Below, one piece after another: positions 42,323 to 57,995 of a stretch of 64,000 bases of DNA. Location: positions 101,672,307 to 101,736,306 of the forward strand of contig OX352772.1 of the NCBI GenBank assembly GCA_947095535.1. Direction: 5' to 3'. Position 1 is the stretch's first letter; each line of letters begins with the position of its first letter. This DNA is from Poecilobothrus nobilitatus (taxonomy: Eukaryota > Arthropoda > Insecta > Diptera > Dolichopodidae). The notes beneath the pieces are model-generated. The model saw nothing but the letters and a program-made list of their open reading frames with translations. It was not told where the DNA came from and ran no database searches. Position numbers and translations under genes: made by a program.

Positions 42323-45300
42323 CTTAATAAAAAATTATGTTTTAGGATAATCGGAAGCATTTAATAAGTGCAATATTTGCTAGAATTTATCTGCTTAAAA
42401 GTGTTCATAAAATTTTTAAATTGTCTTTAAAATTTCTCGATATTAAAAGTATAAAAAAAATGTAAAATAAGTGAAATGCAATGGTTTAGACATTGCCTTG
42501 TTTTTATCAGACCAGTGGTGTTTCTCAAAAATATTGTAAATCATAGATTTTTCTTTTCAAAAGATATTATTTCTGGCAATGTTTAGATAAAATCTAATTT
42601 AATAATATAGAAGGGTAGAATTTATTTTATTAATATCAGCCGCATTACAAAACTTTAACCATTTCAATTATAAATTACTATATCCATTCTTCCACTTCAA
42701 ATTCTATCAGAAGTTGACGATATGATATCTTCGTATCAGTTGAAGTAAATCTGCATTTTTCCCTTGGAAAAATGTTCTAATTAGTACATTTTTTAAATCA
42801 ATAGTAGCAAAAGAAGTAAACAGCATATTTATAAAAAAAAGCTGCAAAATAAAAAAATATAAATAAAATACAACAGAATATACGAAACTAAAAACATAAT
42901 TCTATTTAAAACTATATTGTATCTATGTGAGAATCATATACATATGTATATAGAATAAAAAAACAGCCACAGGAAAAAACAAGGAAATATATAAACAGTT
43001 GAAACATATATATATGTAAAAACATGTTTTGTCTTAATTTTATACATTTATGTACACATAACCTCAGGTTTTCGTTAAAAAAGTCAACTCTTCCTCAGAA
43101 TGTCATTTGAGATATTTGACTTTTCGTTTTATTGGATATTAGCGCCATTGTGGAATGTTTAAATACTTGGAGCTTTTTTTTTAGGATAAGTTCACATGGG
43201 ATGCAAAAATTATTGCGGTTACATTTCGCGTATTCGGTAAATATTAACGAATATTTTGCATATATTATGCTTCCAAACGTTCGCGAGCTACAAAACGGCG
43301 ACATTTTTATTTAAAGCAAAGCGATTATAAAGTAACTTTTAAAAGAAAAATAAGGGAAAACTGGAAAAATATATTTAAGAAAATATATATTTAATATATT
43401 GAGTACAAATCTAAATTTTCTATGTGATAAAGGAGACATAACATATTTTTTTTTATTAATTTTAAAATTAACATTAAAATAAATAATGTACTCACAAAAA
43501 CAATTAATAATTTTTTTATTATTCTAATTTCTAACCTTAAACTATTTAAAATTTTTGACAATTAATCAACAACAACGTTTGACACTTTTCATTCTTTTTG
43601 AAAGTAGAAAATTTTACTTTTTAAAACTTTAAAAAAAGTAGAAGTGCATACGTTTTTACCTATCAAAAATTAAAAAGTTTTTGTATAGCAAACAGAATAC
43701 ATACTTGCAAGACTTTTTAAAGTTTTAAAAGGTTTTAAAAATCAAACAGACCTATATATCTTTGTCAATTAGTACATAACACGATCATAGATATAATAAA
43801 ATATAGATTGGCAGCTTCTCTTTTACTCTAATGTATTTCATATTCAAGCATTTTCAGCCAAAAATTAACATATGTTTTCCTTTAAAGTCAAAACAGCTGT
43901 TTAGATTTTGTACAATTTATGCGTAAAAGCATATAGAACAGTTTCTTCTAAAACCACATGTACATTCACAGACCACAGTACTTGTATTTATTTAGATTTT
44001 AGTTAAGTAGTATGAAGTAGTAGCAGAACAAGAAGCAAGATTAAAAAATATAGATATTGATAATATAAAAAGAGAAAAGTACAGATTATAATTCCCATCG
44101 AATATATGGAAATATATATCTATCTATATTTAAACCAGAAGATAACAAAACTGGATTAGAGAATTTTAGAAAAATTATTCGATATTATTGTGTTGTAAGT
44201 ATTGAAATTTACGCTTTATTAATTTTGAAATTAAGCATTTTTTTTTTGATTCAGATACATGATACAGTTATATCGTCGTGTTGATAAATGATTGTCGTAT
44301 GTTAAAACTATAGTTTTGAGTAAAAGGAAATCAAAGTTTGAAGCCCTGTATCTCGAAACTTATTTGGAAAATGTTTCCAATTTTGGAAATTTTTAGGTAC
44401 CATGATTCATACCCTATAAAGTTTTTGGTGTTTTTTTTTTAAATCTTCGAAATTTATAGTATGATTTAACAAAAACTTCAAAATGGGAATGTTGTATGTT
44501 AGTTTTTCGTGAGAAAATTTTTTTGCATAATACATACGACAGTTTGTTACTTAATATACAACAAATTAATTCCAAAATGTTAATAATAAATGTTGTATGT
44601 TAATATTGCTTAATAATAAATATTTTCATTTTCAGTGAATAAAATAACTTATAACATTGATTGTTAAACTCTGTATTTCTATGTTTTAGTTTTATCTTAA
44701 AATATCTACACCTATTTTTATAACTACTTGCTGGGTTATTAAAAAATACATTAAAAATAGTTTTTAAATATTAAATTTTATTTCAAAATTTTAGTAACCC
44801 AAATAATAATTAATATCATAAATTATTGACTTCAGTTAAATTATTTCACAAAATTACTTCTTAGTACATATTTAATAGGTAGATAATACAAAAATAAAAA
44901 ATATTTGGACTTTATAATATTTTCTAATTGTCTTAATCAATAAAAAACAAAATTGTTTTGTGCTTTGCAATATCTATACCAAATTCAAAATTAAATAAAA
45001 AATGAATTTTGACAAAACATAAGTTATTTATTCGTATTTCAATAATTATTTATAACATTATTAAATGAAATTTAAGAAATTTCATGAATAATGTTATTTC
45101 AAAATATAACAGATCCCGATCATGGATCAAAAGCATTCATAACGTTGCGATATAAAGGTTAAAAAAAAAATAATAAATCTGGTTCAATTAATATTTTAAT
45201 ATTTCAATTAAAACTATAAAAACCAAAATACTATATAGTAAAATAACTAAATATAAGAAATTATTCAACAACCATCAGTTAACAAAATTTTGATTAAAAT

Positions 45301-45454
45301 AATCGTATATTTCGAATTCGTTATAATCGTAGACATATTATTATATTCTCGTATATTATTAATCTAACATTATTATAATCGAATATTATTATTATATTTA
45401 TAAAATTAATAATTAAAAATGTTGATACAGTATTTTTCATTCTAATTAGAATTT
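42323..45454 (+). repeat. Array unit 3 (3132 bp), class A
   Basis: Exon copy 42346-42465. Shares CGCGTATTCGG, ACATGATACAG and AAAAGGAAATC with unit 1, but has TTTAGATAAAATC and CATAGATTT. Confidence 0.95.
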
Positions 45455-48400
45455 CTTAATAAAAAATTATGTTTTAGGATAATCGGAAGCATTTAATAAG
45501 TGCAATATTTGCTAGAATTTATCTGCTTAAAAGTGTTCATAAAATTTTTAAATTGTCCTTAAAATTTCTCGATATTAAAAGTATAAAAAAAATGTAAAAT
45601 AAGTGAAATGCAATGGTTTAAACATTGCCTTGTTTTTATCAGACCAGTGGTGTTTCTCAAAAATATTGTAAATCATAGATTTTTCTTTTCAAAAGATATT
45701 ATTTCTGGCAATGTTTAGAGTAAAATCTAATTTAATAATATAGAAGGGTAGAATTTATTTTATTAATATCAGCCGCATTACAAAACTTTAACCATTTCAA
45801 TTATAAATTACTATATCCATTCTTCCACTTCAAATTCTATCAGAAGTTGACGATATGATATCTTCGTATCAGTTGAAGTAAATCTGCATTTTTCCCTTGG
45901 AAAAATGTTCTAATTAGTACATTTTTTAAATCAATAGTAGCAAAAGAAGTAAACAGCATATTTATAAAAAAAAGCTGCAAAATAAAAAAATATAAATAAA
46001 ATACAACAGAATATACGAAACTAAAAACATAATTCTATTTAAAACTATATTGTATCTATGTGAGAATCATATACATATGTATATAGAATAAAAAAACAGC
46101 CACAGGAAAAAACAAGGAAATATATAAACAGTTGAAACATATATATATGTAAAAACATGTTTTGTCTTAATTTTATACATTTATGTACACATAACCTCAG
46201 GTTTTCGTTAAAAAAGTCAACTCTTCCTCAGAATGTCATTTGAGATATTTGACTTTTCGTTTTATTGGATATTAGCGCCATTGTGGAATGTTTAAATACT
46301 TGGAGCTTTTTTTTTAGGATAAGTTCACATGGGATGCAAAAATTATTGCGGTTACATTTCGCGTATTATTCGGTAAATATTAACGAATATTTTGCATATA
46401 TTATGCTTCCAAACGTTCGCGAGCTACAAAACGGCGACATTTTTATTTAAAGCAAAGCGATTATAAAGTAACTTTTAAAAGAAAAATAAGGGAAAAATGG
46501 AAAAATATATTTAAGAAAATATATATTTAATATATTGAGTACAAATCTAAATTTTCTATGTGATAAAGGAGACATAACATATTTTTTTTTATTAATTTTA
46601 AAATTAACATTAAAATAAATAATGTACTCACAAAAACAATTAATAATTTTTTTATTATTCTAATTTCTAACCTCAAACTATTTAAAATTTTTGACAATTA
46701 ATCAACAACAACGTTTGACACTTTTCATTCTTTTTGAAAGTAGAAAATTTTACTTTTTAAAACTTTAAAAAAAGTAGAATGCATACGTTTTTACCTATCA
46801 AAAATTAAAAAGTTTTTGTATAGCAAACAGAATACATACTTGCAAGACTTTTTAAAGTTTTAAAAGGTTTTAAAAATCAAACAGACCTATATATCTTTGT
46901 CAATTAGTACATAACACGATCATAGATATAATAAAATATAGATTGGCAGCTTCTCTTTTACTCTAATGTATTTCATATTCAAGCATTTTCAGCCAAAAAT
47001 TAACATATGTTTTCCTTTAAAGTCAAAACAGCTGTTTAGATTTTGTACAATTTATGCGTAAAAGCATATAGAACAGTTTCTTCTAAAACCACATGTACAT
47101 TCACAGACCACAGTACTTGTATTTATTTAGATTTTAGTTAAGTAGTATGAAGTAGTAGCAGAACAAGAAGCAAGATTAAAAAATATAGATATTGATAATA
47201 TAAAAAGAGAAAAGTACAGATTATAATTCCCATCGAATATATGGAAATATATATCTATCTATATTTAAACCAGAAGATAACAAAACTGGATTAGAGAATT
47301 TTAGAAAAATTATTCGATATTATTGTGTTGTAAGTATTGAAATTTACGCTTTATTAATTTTGAAATTAAGCATTTTTTTTTTGATTCAGATACATGAACC
47401 AGTTATATCGTCGTGTTGATAAATGATTGTCGTATGTTAAAACTATAGTTTTGAGTAAAACGAAATCAAAGTTTGAAGCCCTGTATCTCGAAACTTATTT
47501 GGAAAATGTTTCCAATTTTGGAAATTTTTAGGTACCATGATTCATACCCTATAAAGTTTTTGGTGTTTTTTTTTTAAATCTTCGAAATTTATAGTATGAT
47601 TTAACAAAAACTTCAAAATGGGAATGTTGTATGTTAGTTTTTCGTGAGAAAATTTTTTTGCATAATACATACGATAGTTTGTTACTTAATATACAACAAA
47701 TTAATTCCAAAATGTTAATAATAAATGTTGTATGTTAATATTGCTTAATAATAAATATTTTCATTTTCAGTGAATAAAATAACTTATAACATTGATTGTT
47801 AAACTCTGTATTTCTATGTTTTAGTTTTATCTTAAAATATCTACACCTATTTTTATAACTACTTGCTGGGTTATTAAAAAATACATTAAAAATAGTTTTT
47901 AAATATTAAATTTTATTTCAAAATTTTAGTAACCCAAATAATAATTAATATCATAAATTATTGACTTCAGTTAAATTATTTCACAAAATTACTTCTTAGT
48001 ACATATTTAATAGGTAGATAATACAAAAATAAAAAATATTTGGACTTTATAATATTTTCTAATTGTCTTAATCAATAAAAAACAAAATTGTTTTGTGCTT
48101 TGCAATATCTATACCAAATTCAAAATTAAATAAAAAATGAATTTTGACAAAACATAAGTTATTTATTCGTATTTCAATAATTATTTATAACATTATTAAA
48201 TGAAATTTAAGAAATTTCATGAATAATGTTATTTTAAAATATAACAGATCCCGATCATGGATCAAAAGCATTCATAACGTTGCGATATAAAGGTTAAAAA
48301 AAAAATAATAAATCTGGTTCAATTAATATTTTAATATTTCAATTAAAACTATAAAAACCAAAATACTATATAGTAAAATAACTAAATATAAGAAATTATT

Positions 48401-48589
48401 CAACAACCATCAGTTAACAAAATTTTGATTAAAATAATCGTATATTTCGAATTCGTTATAATCGTAGACATATTATTATATTCTCGTATATTATTAATCT
48501 AACATTATTATAATCGAATATTATTATTATATTTATAAAATTAATAATTAAAAATGTTGATACAGTATTTTTCATTCTAATTAGAATTT
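45455..48589 (+). repeat. Array unit 4 (3135 bp), class B
   Basis: Exon copy 45478-45597. Carries the unit 2 markers GTCCTTAAAA, TTTAAACATTG, AGTAGAATGCATAC, ACATACGATAG and TTATTTTAAAATAT. Confidence 0.95.
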
Positions 48590-51500
48590 CTTAATAAAAA
48601 ATTATGTTTTAGGATAATCGGAAGCATTTAATAAGTGCAATATTTGCTAGAATTTATCTGCTTAAAAGTGTTCATAAAATTTTTAAATTGTCTTTAAAAT
48701 TTCTCGATATTAAAAGTATAAAAAAAATGTAAAATAAGTGAAATGCAATGGTTTAGACATTGCCTTGTTTTTATCAGACCAGTGGTGTTTCTCAAAAATA
48801 TTGTAAATCATAGATTTTTCTTTTCAAAAGATATTATTTCTGGCAATGTTTAGAGTAAAATCTAATTTAATAATATAGAAGGGTAGAATTTATTTTATTA
48901 ATATCAGCCGCATTACAAAACTTTAACCATTTCAATTATAAATTACTATATCCACTCTTCCACTTCAAATTCTATCAGAAGTTGACGATATGATATCTTC
49001 GTATCAGTTGAAGTAAATCTGCATTTTTCCCTTGGAAAAATGTTCTAATTAGTACATTTTTTAAATCAATAGTAGCAAAAGAAGTAAACAGCATATTTAT
49101 AAAAAAAAGCTGCAAAATAAAAAAATATAAATAAAATACAAGAGAATATACGAAACTAAAAACATAATTCTATTTAAAACTATATTGTATCTATGTGAGA
49201 ATCATATACATATGTATATAGAATAAAAAAACAGCCACAGGAAAAAACAAGGAAATATATAAACAGTTGAAACATATATATATGTAAAAACATTTTTTGT
49301 CTTAATTTTATACATTTATGTACACATAACCTCAGGTTTTCGTTAAAAAAGTCAACTCTTCCTCAGAATGTCATTTGAGATATTTGACTTTTCGTTTTAT
49401 TGGATATTAGCGCCATTGTGGAATGTTTAAATACTTGGAGCTTTTTTTTTAGGATAAGTTCACATGGGATGCAAAAATTATTGCGGTTACATTTCGCGTA
49501 TTATTCGGTAAATATTAACGAATATTTTGCATATATTATGCTTCCAAACGTTCGCGAGCTACAAAACGGCGACATTTTTATTTAAAGCAAAGCGATTATA
49601 AAGTAACTTTTAAAAGAAAAATAAGGGAAAAATGGAAAAATATATTTAAGAATATATATATTTAATATATCGAGTACAAATCTAAATTTTCTATGTGATA
49701 AAGGAGACATAACATATTTTTTTTTATTAATTTTAAAATTAACATTAAAATAAATAATGTACTCACAAAAACAATTAATAATTTTTTTATTATTCTAATT
49801 TCTAACCTCAAACTATTTAAAATTTTTGACAATTAATCAACAACAACGTTTGACACTTTTCATTCTTTTTGAAAGTAGAAAATTTTACTTTTTAAAACTT
49901 TAAAAAAAGTAGAAGTGCATACGTTTTTACCTATCAAAAATTAAAAAGTTTTTGTATAGCAAACAGAATACATACTTGCAAGACTTTTTAAAGTTTTAAA
50001 AGGTTTTAAAAATCAAACAGACCTATATATCTTTGTCAATTAGTACATAACACGATCATAGATATAATAAAATATAGATTGGCAGCTTCCCTTTTACTCT
50101 AATGTATTTCATATTCAAGCATTTTCAGCCAAAAATTAACATATGTTTTCCTTTAAAGTCAAAACAGCTGTTTAGATTTTGTACAATTTATGCGTAAAAG
50201 CATATAGAATAGTTTCTTCTAAAACCACATGTACATTCACAGACCACAGTACTTGTATTTATTTAGATTTTAGTTAAGTAGTATGAAGTAGTAGCAGAAC
50301 AAGGAGCAAGATTAAAAAATATAGATATTGATAATATAAAAAGAGAAAAGTACAGATTATAATTCCCATCGAATATATGGAAATATATATCTATCTATAT
50401 TTAAACCAGAAGATAACAAAACTGGATTAGAGAATTTTAGAAAAATTATTCGATATTATTGTGTTGTAAGTATTGAAATTTACGCTTTATTAATTTTGAA
50501 ATTAAGCATTTTTTTTTTGATTCAGATACATGAACCAGTTATATCGTCGTGTTGATAAATGATTGTCGTATGTTAAAACTATAGTTTTGAGTAAAACGAA
50601 ATCAAAGTTTGAAGCCCTGTATCTCGAAACTTATTTGGAAAATGTTTCCAATTTTGGAAATTTTTAGGTACCATGATTCATACCCTATAAAGTTTTTGGT
50701 GTTTTATTTTTAAATCTTCGAAATTTATAGTATGATTTAACAAAAACTTCAAAATGGGAATGTTGTATGTTAGTTTTTCGTGAGAAAATTTTTTTGCATA
50801 ATACATACGATAGTTTGTTACTTAATATACAACAAATTAATTCCAAAATGTTAATAATAAATGTTGTATGTTAATATTGCTTAATAATAAATATTTTCAT
50901 TTTCAGTGAATAAAATAACTTATAACATTGATTGTTAAACTCTGTATTTCTATGTTTTAGTTTTATCTTAAAATATCTACACCTATTTTTATAACTACTT
51001 GCTGGGTTATTAAAAAATACATTAAAAATAGTTTTTAAATATTAAATTTTATTTCAAAATTTTAGTAACCCAAATAATAATTAATATCATAAATTATTGA
51101 CTTCAGTTAAATTATTTCACAAAATTACTTCTTAGTACATATTTAATAGGTAGATAATACAAAAATAAAAAATATTTGGACTTTATAATATTTTCTAATT
51201 GTCTTAATCAATAAAAAACAAAATTGTTTTGTGCTTTGCAATATCTATACCAAATTCAAAATTAAATAAAAAATGAATTTTGACAAAACATAAGTTATTT
51301 ATTCGTATTTCAATAATTATTTATAACATTATTAAATGAAATTTAAGAAATTTCATGAATAATGTTATTTCAAAATATAACAGATCCCGATCATGGATCA
51401 AAAGCATTCATAACGTTGCGATATAAAGGTTAAAAAAAAATAATAAATCTGGTTCAATTAATATTTTAATATTTCAATTAAAACTATAAAAACCAAAATA

Positions 51501-51724
51501 CTATATAGTAAAATAACTAAATATAAGAAATTATTCAACAACCATCAGTTAACAAAATTTTGATTAAAATAATCGTATATTTCGAATTCGTTATAATCGT
51601 AGACATATTATTATATTCTCGTATATTATTAATCTAACATTATTATAATCGAATATTATTATTATATTTATAAAATTAATAATTAAAAATGTTGATACAG
51701 TATTTTTCATTCTAATTAGAATTT
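48590..51724 (+). repeat. Array unit 5 (3135 bp), class C
   Basis: Exon copy 48613-48732. Markers: CCACTCTTCC, ACAAGAGAATAT, AACATTTTTTGTC, AAGAATATATAT, ATATCGAG. Confidence 0.95.
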
Positions 51725-54700
51725 CTTAATAAAAAATTATGTTTTAGGATAATCGGAAGCATTTAATAAGTGCAATATTTGCTAGAATTTATCTGCTTAA
51801 AAGTGTTCATAAAATTTTTAAATTGTCTTTAAAATTTCTCGATATTAAAAGTATAAAAAAAATGTAAAATAAGTGAAATGCAATGGTTTAGACATTGCCT
51901 TGTTTTTATCAGACCAGTGGTGTTTCTCAAAAATATTGTAAATCATTGATTTTTCTTTTCAAAAGATATTATTTCTGGCAATGTTTAGAGTAAAATCTAA
52001 TTTACTAATATAGAAGGGTAGAATTTATTTTATTAATATCAGCCGCATTACAAAACTTTAACCATTTCAATTATAAATTACTATATCCATTCTTCCACTT
52101 CAAATTCTATCAGAAGTTGACGATATGATATCTTCGTATCAGTTGAAGTAAATCTGCATTTTTCCCTTGGAAAAATGTTCTAATTAGTACATTTTTTAAA
52201 TCAATAGTAGCAAAAGAAGTAAACAGCATATTTATAAAAAAAAGCTGCAAAATAAAAAAATATAAATAAAATACAACAGAATATACGAAACTAAAAACAT
52301 AATTCTATTTAAAACTATATTGTATCTATGTGAGAATCATATACATATGTATATAGAATAAAAAAACAGCCACAGGAAAAAACAAGGAAATATATAAACA
52401 GTTGAAACATATATATATGTAAAAACATGTTTTGTCTTAATTTTATACATTTATGTACACATAACCTCAGGTTTTCGTTAAAAAAGTCAACTCTTCCTCA
52501 GAATGTCATTTGAGATATTTGACTTTTCGTTTTATTGGATATTAGCGCCATTGTGGAATGTTTAAATACTTGGAGCTTTTTTTTTAGGATAAGTTCACAT
52601 GGGATGCAAAAATTATTGCGGTTACATTTCGCGTATTATTCGGTAAATATTAACGAATATTTTGCATATATTATGCTTCCAAACGTTCGCGAGCTACAAA
52701 ACGGCGACATTTTTATTTAAAGCAAAGCGATTATAAAGTAACTTTTAAAAGAAAAATAAGGGAAAACTGGAAAAATATATTTAAGAAAATATATATTTAA
52801 TATATTGAGTACAAATCTAAATTTTCTATGTGATAAAGGAGACATAACATATTTTTTTTTATTAATTTTAAAATTAACATTAAAATAAATAATGTACTCA
52901 CAAAAACAATTAATAATTTTTTTATTATTCTAATTTCTAACCTTAAACTATTTAAAATTTTTGACAATTAATCAACAACAACGTTTGACACTTTTCATTC
53001 TTTTTGAAAGTAGAAAATTTTACTTTTTAAAACTTTAAAAAAAGTAGAAGTGCATACGTTTTTACCTATCAAAAATTAAAAAGTTTTTGTATAGCAAACA
53101 GAATACATACTTGCAAGACTTTTTAAAGTTTTAAAAGGTTTTAAAAATCAAACAGACCTATATATCTTTGTCAATTAGTACATAACACGATCATAGATAT
53201 AATAAAATATAGATTGGCAGCTTCTCTTTTACTCTAATGTATTTCATATTCAAGCATTTTCAGCCAAAAATTAACATATGTTTTCCTTTAAAGTCAAAAC
53301 AGCTGTTTAGATTTTGTACAATTTATGAGTAAAAGCATATAGAACAGTTTCTTCTAAAACCACATGTACATTCACAGACCACAGTACTTGTATTTATTTA
53401 GATTTTAGTTAAGTAGTATGAAGTAGTAGCAGAACAAGAAGCAAGATTAAAAAATATAGATATTGATAATATAAAAAGAGAAAAGTACAGATTATAATTC
53501 CCATCGAATATATGGAAATATATATCTATCTATATTTAAACCAGAAGATAACAAAACTGGATTAGAGAATTTTAGAAAAATTATTCGATATTATTGTGTT
53601 GTAAGTATTGAAATTTACGCTTTATTAATTTTGAAATTAAGTATTTTTTTTTTGATTCAGATACATGAACCAGTTATATCGTCGTGTTGATAAATGATTG
53701 TCGTATGTTAAAACTATAGTTTTGAGTAAAACGAAATCAAAGTTTGAAGCCCTGTATCTCGAAACTTATTTGGAAAATGTTTCCAATTTTGGAAATTTTT
53801 AGGTACCATGATTCATACCCTATAAAGTTTTTGGTGTTTTTTTTTTAAATCTTCGAAATTTATAGTATGATTTAACAAAAACTTCAAAATGGGAATGTTG
53901 TATGTTAGTTTTTCGTGAGAAAATTTTTTTGCATAATACATACGACAGTTTGTTACTTAATATACAACAAATTAATTCCAAAATGTTAATAATAAATGTT
54001 GTATGTTAATATTGCTTAATAATAAATATTTTCATTTTCAGTGAATAAAATAACTTATAACATTGATTGTTAAACTCTGTATTTCTATGTTTTAGTTTTA
54101 TCTTAAAATATCTACACCTATTTTTATAACTACTTGCTGGGTTATTAAAAAATACATTAAAAATAGTTTTTAAATATTAAATTTTATTTCAAAATTTTAG
54201 TAACCCAAATAATAATTAATATCATAAATTATTGACTTCAGTTAAATTATTTCACAAAATTACTTCTTAGTACATATTTAATAGGTAGATAATACAAAAA
54301 TAAAAAATATTTGGACTTTATAATATTTTCTAATTGTCTTAATCAATAAAAAACAAAATTGTTTTGTGCTTTGCAATATCTATACCAAATTCAAAATTAA
54401 ATAAAAAATGAATTTTGACAAAACATAAGTTATTTATTCGTATTTCAATAATTATTTATAACATTATTAAATGAAATTTAAGAAATTTCATGAATAATGT
54501 TATTTCAAAATATAACAGATCCCGATCATGGATCAAAAGCATTCATAACGTTGCGATATAAAGGTTAAAAAAAAAATAATAAATCTGGTTCAATTAATAT
54601 TTTAATATTTCAATTAAAACTATAAAAACCAAAATACTATATAGTAAAATAACTAAATATAAGAAATTATTCAACAACCATCAGTTAACAAAATTTTGAT

Positions 54701-54860
54701 TAAAATAATCGTATATTTCGAATTCGTTATAATCGTAGACATATTATTATATTCTCGTATATTATTAATCTAACATTATTATAATCGAATATTATTATTA
54801 TATTTATAAAATTAATAATTAAAAATGTTGATACAGTATTTTTCATTCTAATTAGAATTT
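51725..54860 (+). repeat. Array unit 6 (3136 bp), class A-like
   Basis: Exon copy 51748-51867. Has the unit 1 markers CATTGATTT and TTTACTAATATAG and the class A AAACTGGAAAAA and CCTTAAACTATTT, but CGTATTATTCGG and ACATGAACCAG, so it looks recombinant. Confidence 0.95.
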
Positions 54861-57800
54861 CTTAATAAAAAATTATGTTTTAGGATAATCGGAAGCATTT
54901 AATAAGTGCAATATTTGCTAGAATTTATCTGCTTAAAAGTGTTCATAAAATTTTTAAATTGTCCTTAAAATTTCTCGATATTAAAAGTATAAAAAAAATG
55001 TAAAATAAGTGAAATGCAATGGTTTAAACATTGCCTTGTTTTTATCAGACCAGTGGTGTTTCTCAAAAATATTGTAAATCATAGATTTTTCTTTTCAAAA
55101 GATATTATTTCTGGCAATGTTTAGAGTAAAATCTAATTTAATAATATAGAAGGGTAGAATTTATTTTATTAATATCAGCCGCATTACAAAACTTTAACCA
55201 TTTCAATTATAAATTACTATATCCATTCTTCCACTTCAAATTCTATCAGAAGTTGACGATATGATATCTTCGTATCAGTTGAAGTAAATCTGCATTTTTC
55301 CCTTGGAAAAATGTTCTAATTAGTACATTTTTTAAATCAATAGTAGCAAAAGAAGTAAACAGCATATTTATAAAAAAAAGCTGCAAAATAAAAAAATATA
55401 AATAAAATACAACAGAATATACGAAACTAAAAACATAATTCTATTTAAAACTATATTGTATCTATGTGAGAATCATATACATATGTATATAGAATAAAAA
55501 AACAGCCACAGGAAAAAACAAGGAAATATATAAACAGTTGAAACATATATATATGTAAAAACATGTTTTGTCTTAATTTTATACATTTATGTACACATAA
55601 CCTCAGGTTTTCGTTAAAAAAGTCAACTCTTCCTCAGAATGTCATTTGAGATATTTGACTTTTCGTTTTATTGGATATTAGCGCCATTGTGGAATGTTTA
55701 AATACTTGGAGCTTTTTTTTTAGGATAAGTTCACATGGGATGCAAAAATTATTGCGGTTACATTTCGCGTATTATTCGGTAAATATTAACGAATATTTTG
55801 CATATATTATGCTTCCAAACGTTCGCGAGCTACAAAACGGCGACATTTTTATTTAAAGCAAAGCGATTATAAAGTAACTTTTAAAAGAAAAATAAGGGAA
55901 AAATGGAAAAATATATTTAAGAAAATATATATTTAATATATTGAGTACAAATCTAAATTTTCTATGTGATAAAGGAGACATAACATATTTTTTTTTATTA
56001 ATTTTAAAATTAACATTAAAATAAATAATGTACTCACAAAAACAATTAATAATTTTTTTATTATTCTAATTTCTAACCTCAAACTATTTAAAATTTTTGA
56101 CAATTAATCAACAACAACGTTTGACACTTTTCATTCTTTTTGAAAGTAGAAAATTTTACTTTTTAAAACTTTAAAAAAAGTAGAATGCATACGTTTTTAC
56201 CTATCAAAAATTAAAAAGTTTTTGTATAGCAAACAGAATACATACTTGCAAGACTTTTTAAAGTTTTAAAAGGTTTTAAAAATCAAACAGACCTATATAT
56301 CTTTGTCAATTAGTACATAACACGATCATAGATATAATAAAATATAGATTGGCAGCTTCTCTTTTACTCTAATGTATTTCATATTCAAGCATTTTCAGCC
56401 AAAAATTAACATATGTTTTCCTTTAAAGTCAAAACAGCTGTTTAGATTTTGTACAATTTATGCGTAAAAGCATATAGAACAGTTTCTTCTAAAACCACAT
56501 GTACATTCACAGACCACAGTACTTGTATTTATTTAGATTTTAGTTAAGTAGTATGAAGTAGTAGCAGAACAAGAAGCAAGATTAAAAAATATAGATATTG
56601 ATAATATAAAAAGAGAAAAGTACAGATTATAATTCCCATCGAATATATGGAAATATATATCTATCTATATTTAAACCAGAAGATAACAAAACTGGATTAG
56701 AGAATTTTAGAAAAATTATTCGATATTATTGTGTTGTAAGTATTGAAATTTACGCTTTATTAATTTTGAAATTAAGCATTTTTTTTTTGATTCAGATACA
56801 TGAACCAGTTATATCGTCGTGTTGATAAATGATTGTCGTATGTTAAAACTATAGTTTTGAGTAAAACGAAATCAAAGTTTGAAGCCCTGTATCTCGAAAC
56901 TTATTTGGAAAATGTTTCCAATTTTGGAAATTTTTAGGTACCATGATTCATACCCTATAAAGTTTTTGGTGTTTTTTTTTTAAATCTTCGAAATTTATAG
57001 TATGATTTAACAAAAACTTCAAAATGGGAATGTTGTATGTTAGTTTTTCGTGAGAAAATTTTTTTGCATAATACATACGACAGTTTGTTACTTAATATAC
57101 AACAAATTAATTCCAAAATGTTAATAATAAATGTTGTATGTTAATATTGCTTAATAATAAATATTTTCATTTTCAGTGAATAAAATAACTTATAACATTG
57201 ATTGTTAAACTCTGTATTTCTATGTTTTAGTTTTATCTTAAAATATCTACACCTATTTTTATAACTACTTGCTGGGTTATTAAAAAATACATTAAAAATA
57301 GTTTTTAAATATTAAATTTTATTTCAAAATTTTAGTAACCCAAATAATAATTAATATCATAAATTATTGACTTCAGTTAAATTATTTCACAAAATTACTT
57401 CTTAGTACATATTTAATAGGTAGATAATACAAAAATAAAAAATATTTGGACTTTATAATATTTTCTAATTGTCTTAATCAATAAAAAACAAAATTGTTTT
57501 GTGCTTTGCAATATCTATACCAAATTCAAAATTAAATAAAAAATGAATTTTGACAAAACATAAGTTATTTATTCGTATTTCAATAATTATTTATAACATT
57601 ATTAAATGAAATTTAAGAAATTTCATGAATAATGTTATTTCAAAATATAACAGATCCCGATCATGGATCAAAAGCATTCATAACGTTGCGATATAAAGGT
57701 TAAAAAAAAAATAATAAATCTGGTTCAATTAATATTTTAATATTTCAATTAAAACTATAACAACCAAAATACTATATAGTAAAATAACTAAATATAAGAA

Positions 57801-57995
57801 ATTATTCAACAACCATCAGTTAACAAAATTTTGATTAAAATAATCGTATATTTCGAATTCGTTATAATCGTAGACATATTATTATATTCTCGTATATTAT
57901 TAATCTAACATTATTATAATCGAATATTATTATTATATTTATAAAATTAATAATTAAAAATGTTGATACAGTATTTTTCATTCTAATTAGAATTT
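54861..57995 (+). repeat. Array unit 7 (3135 bp), class B
   Basis: Exon copy 54884-55003. Markers GTCCTTAAAA, TTTAAACATTG, AGTAGAATGCATAC; but ACATACGACAG. Confidence 0.95.
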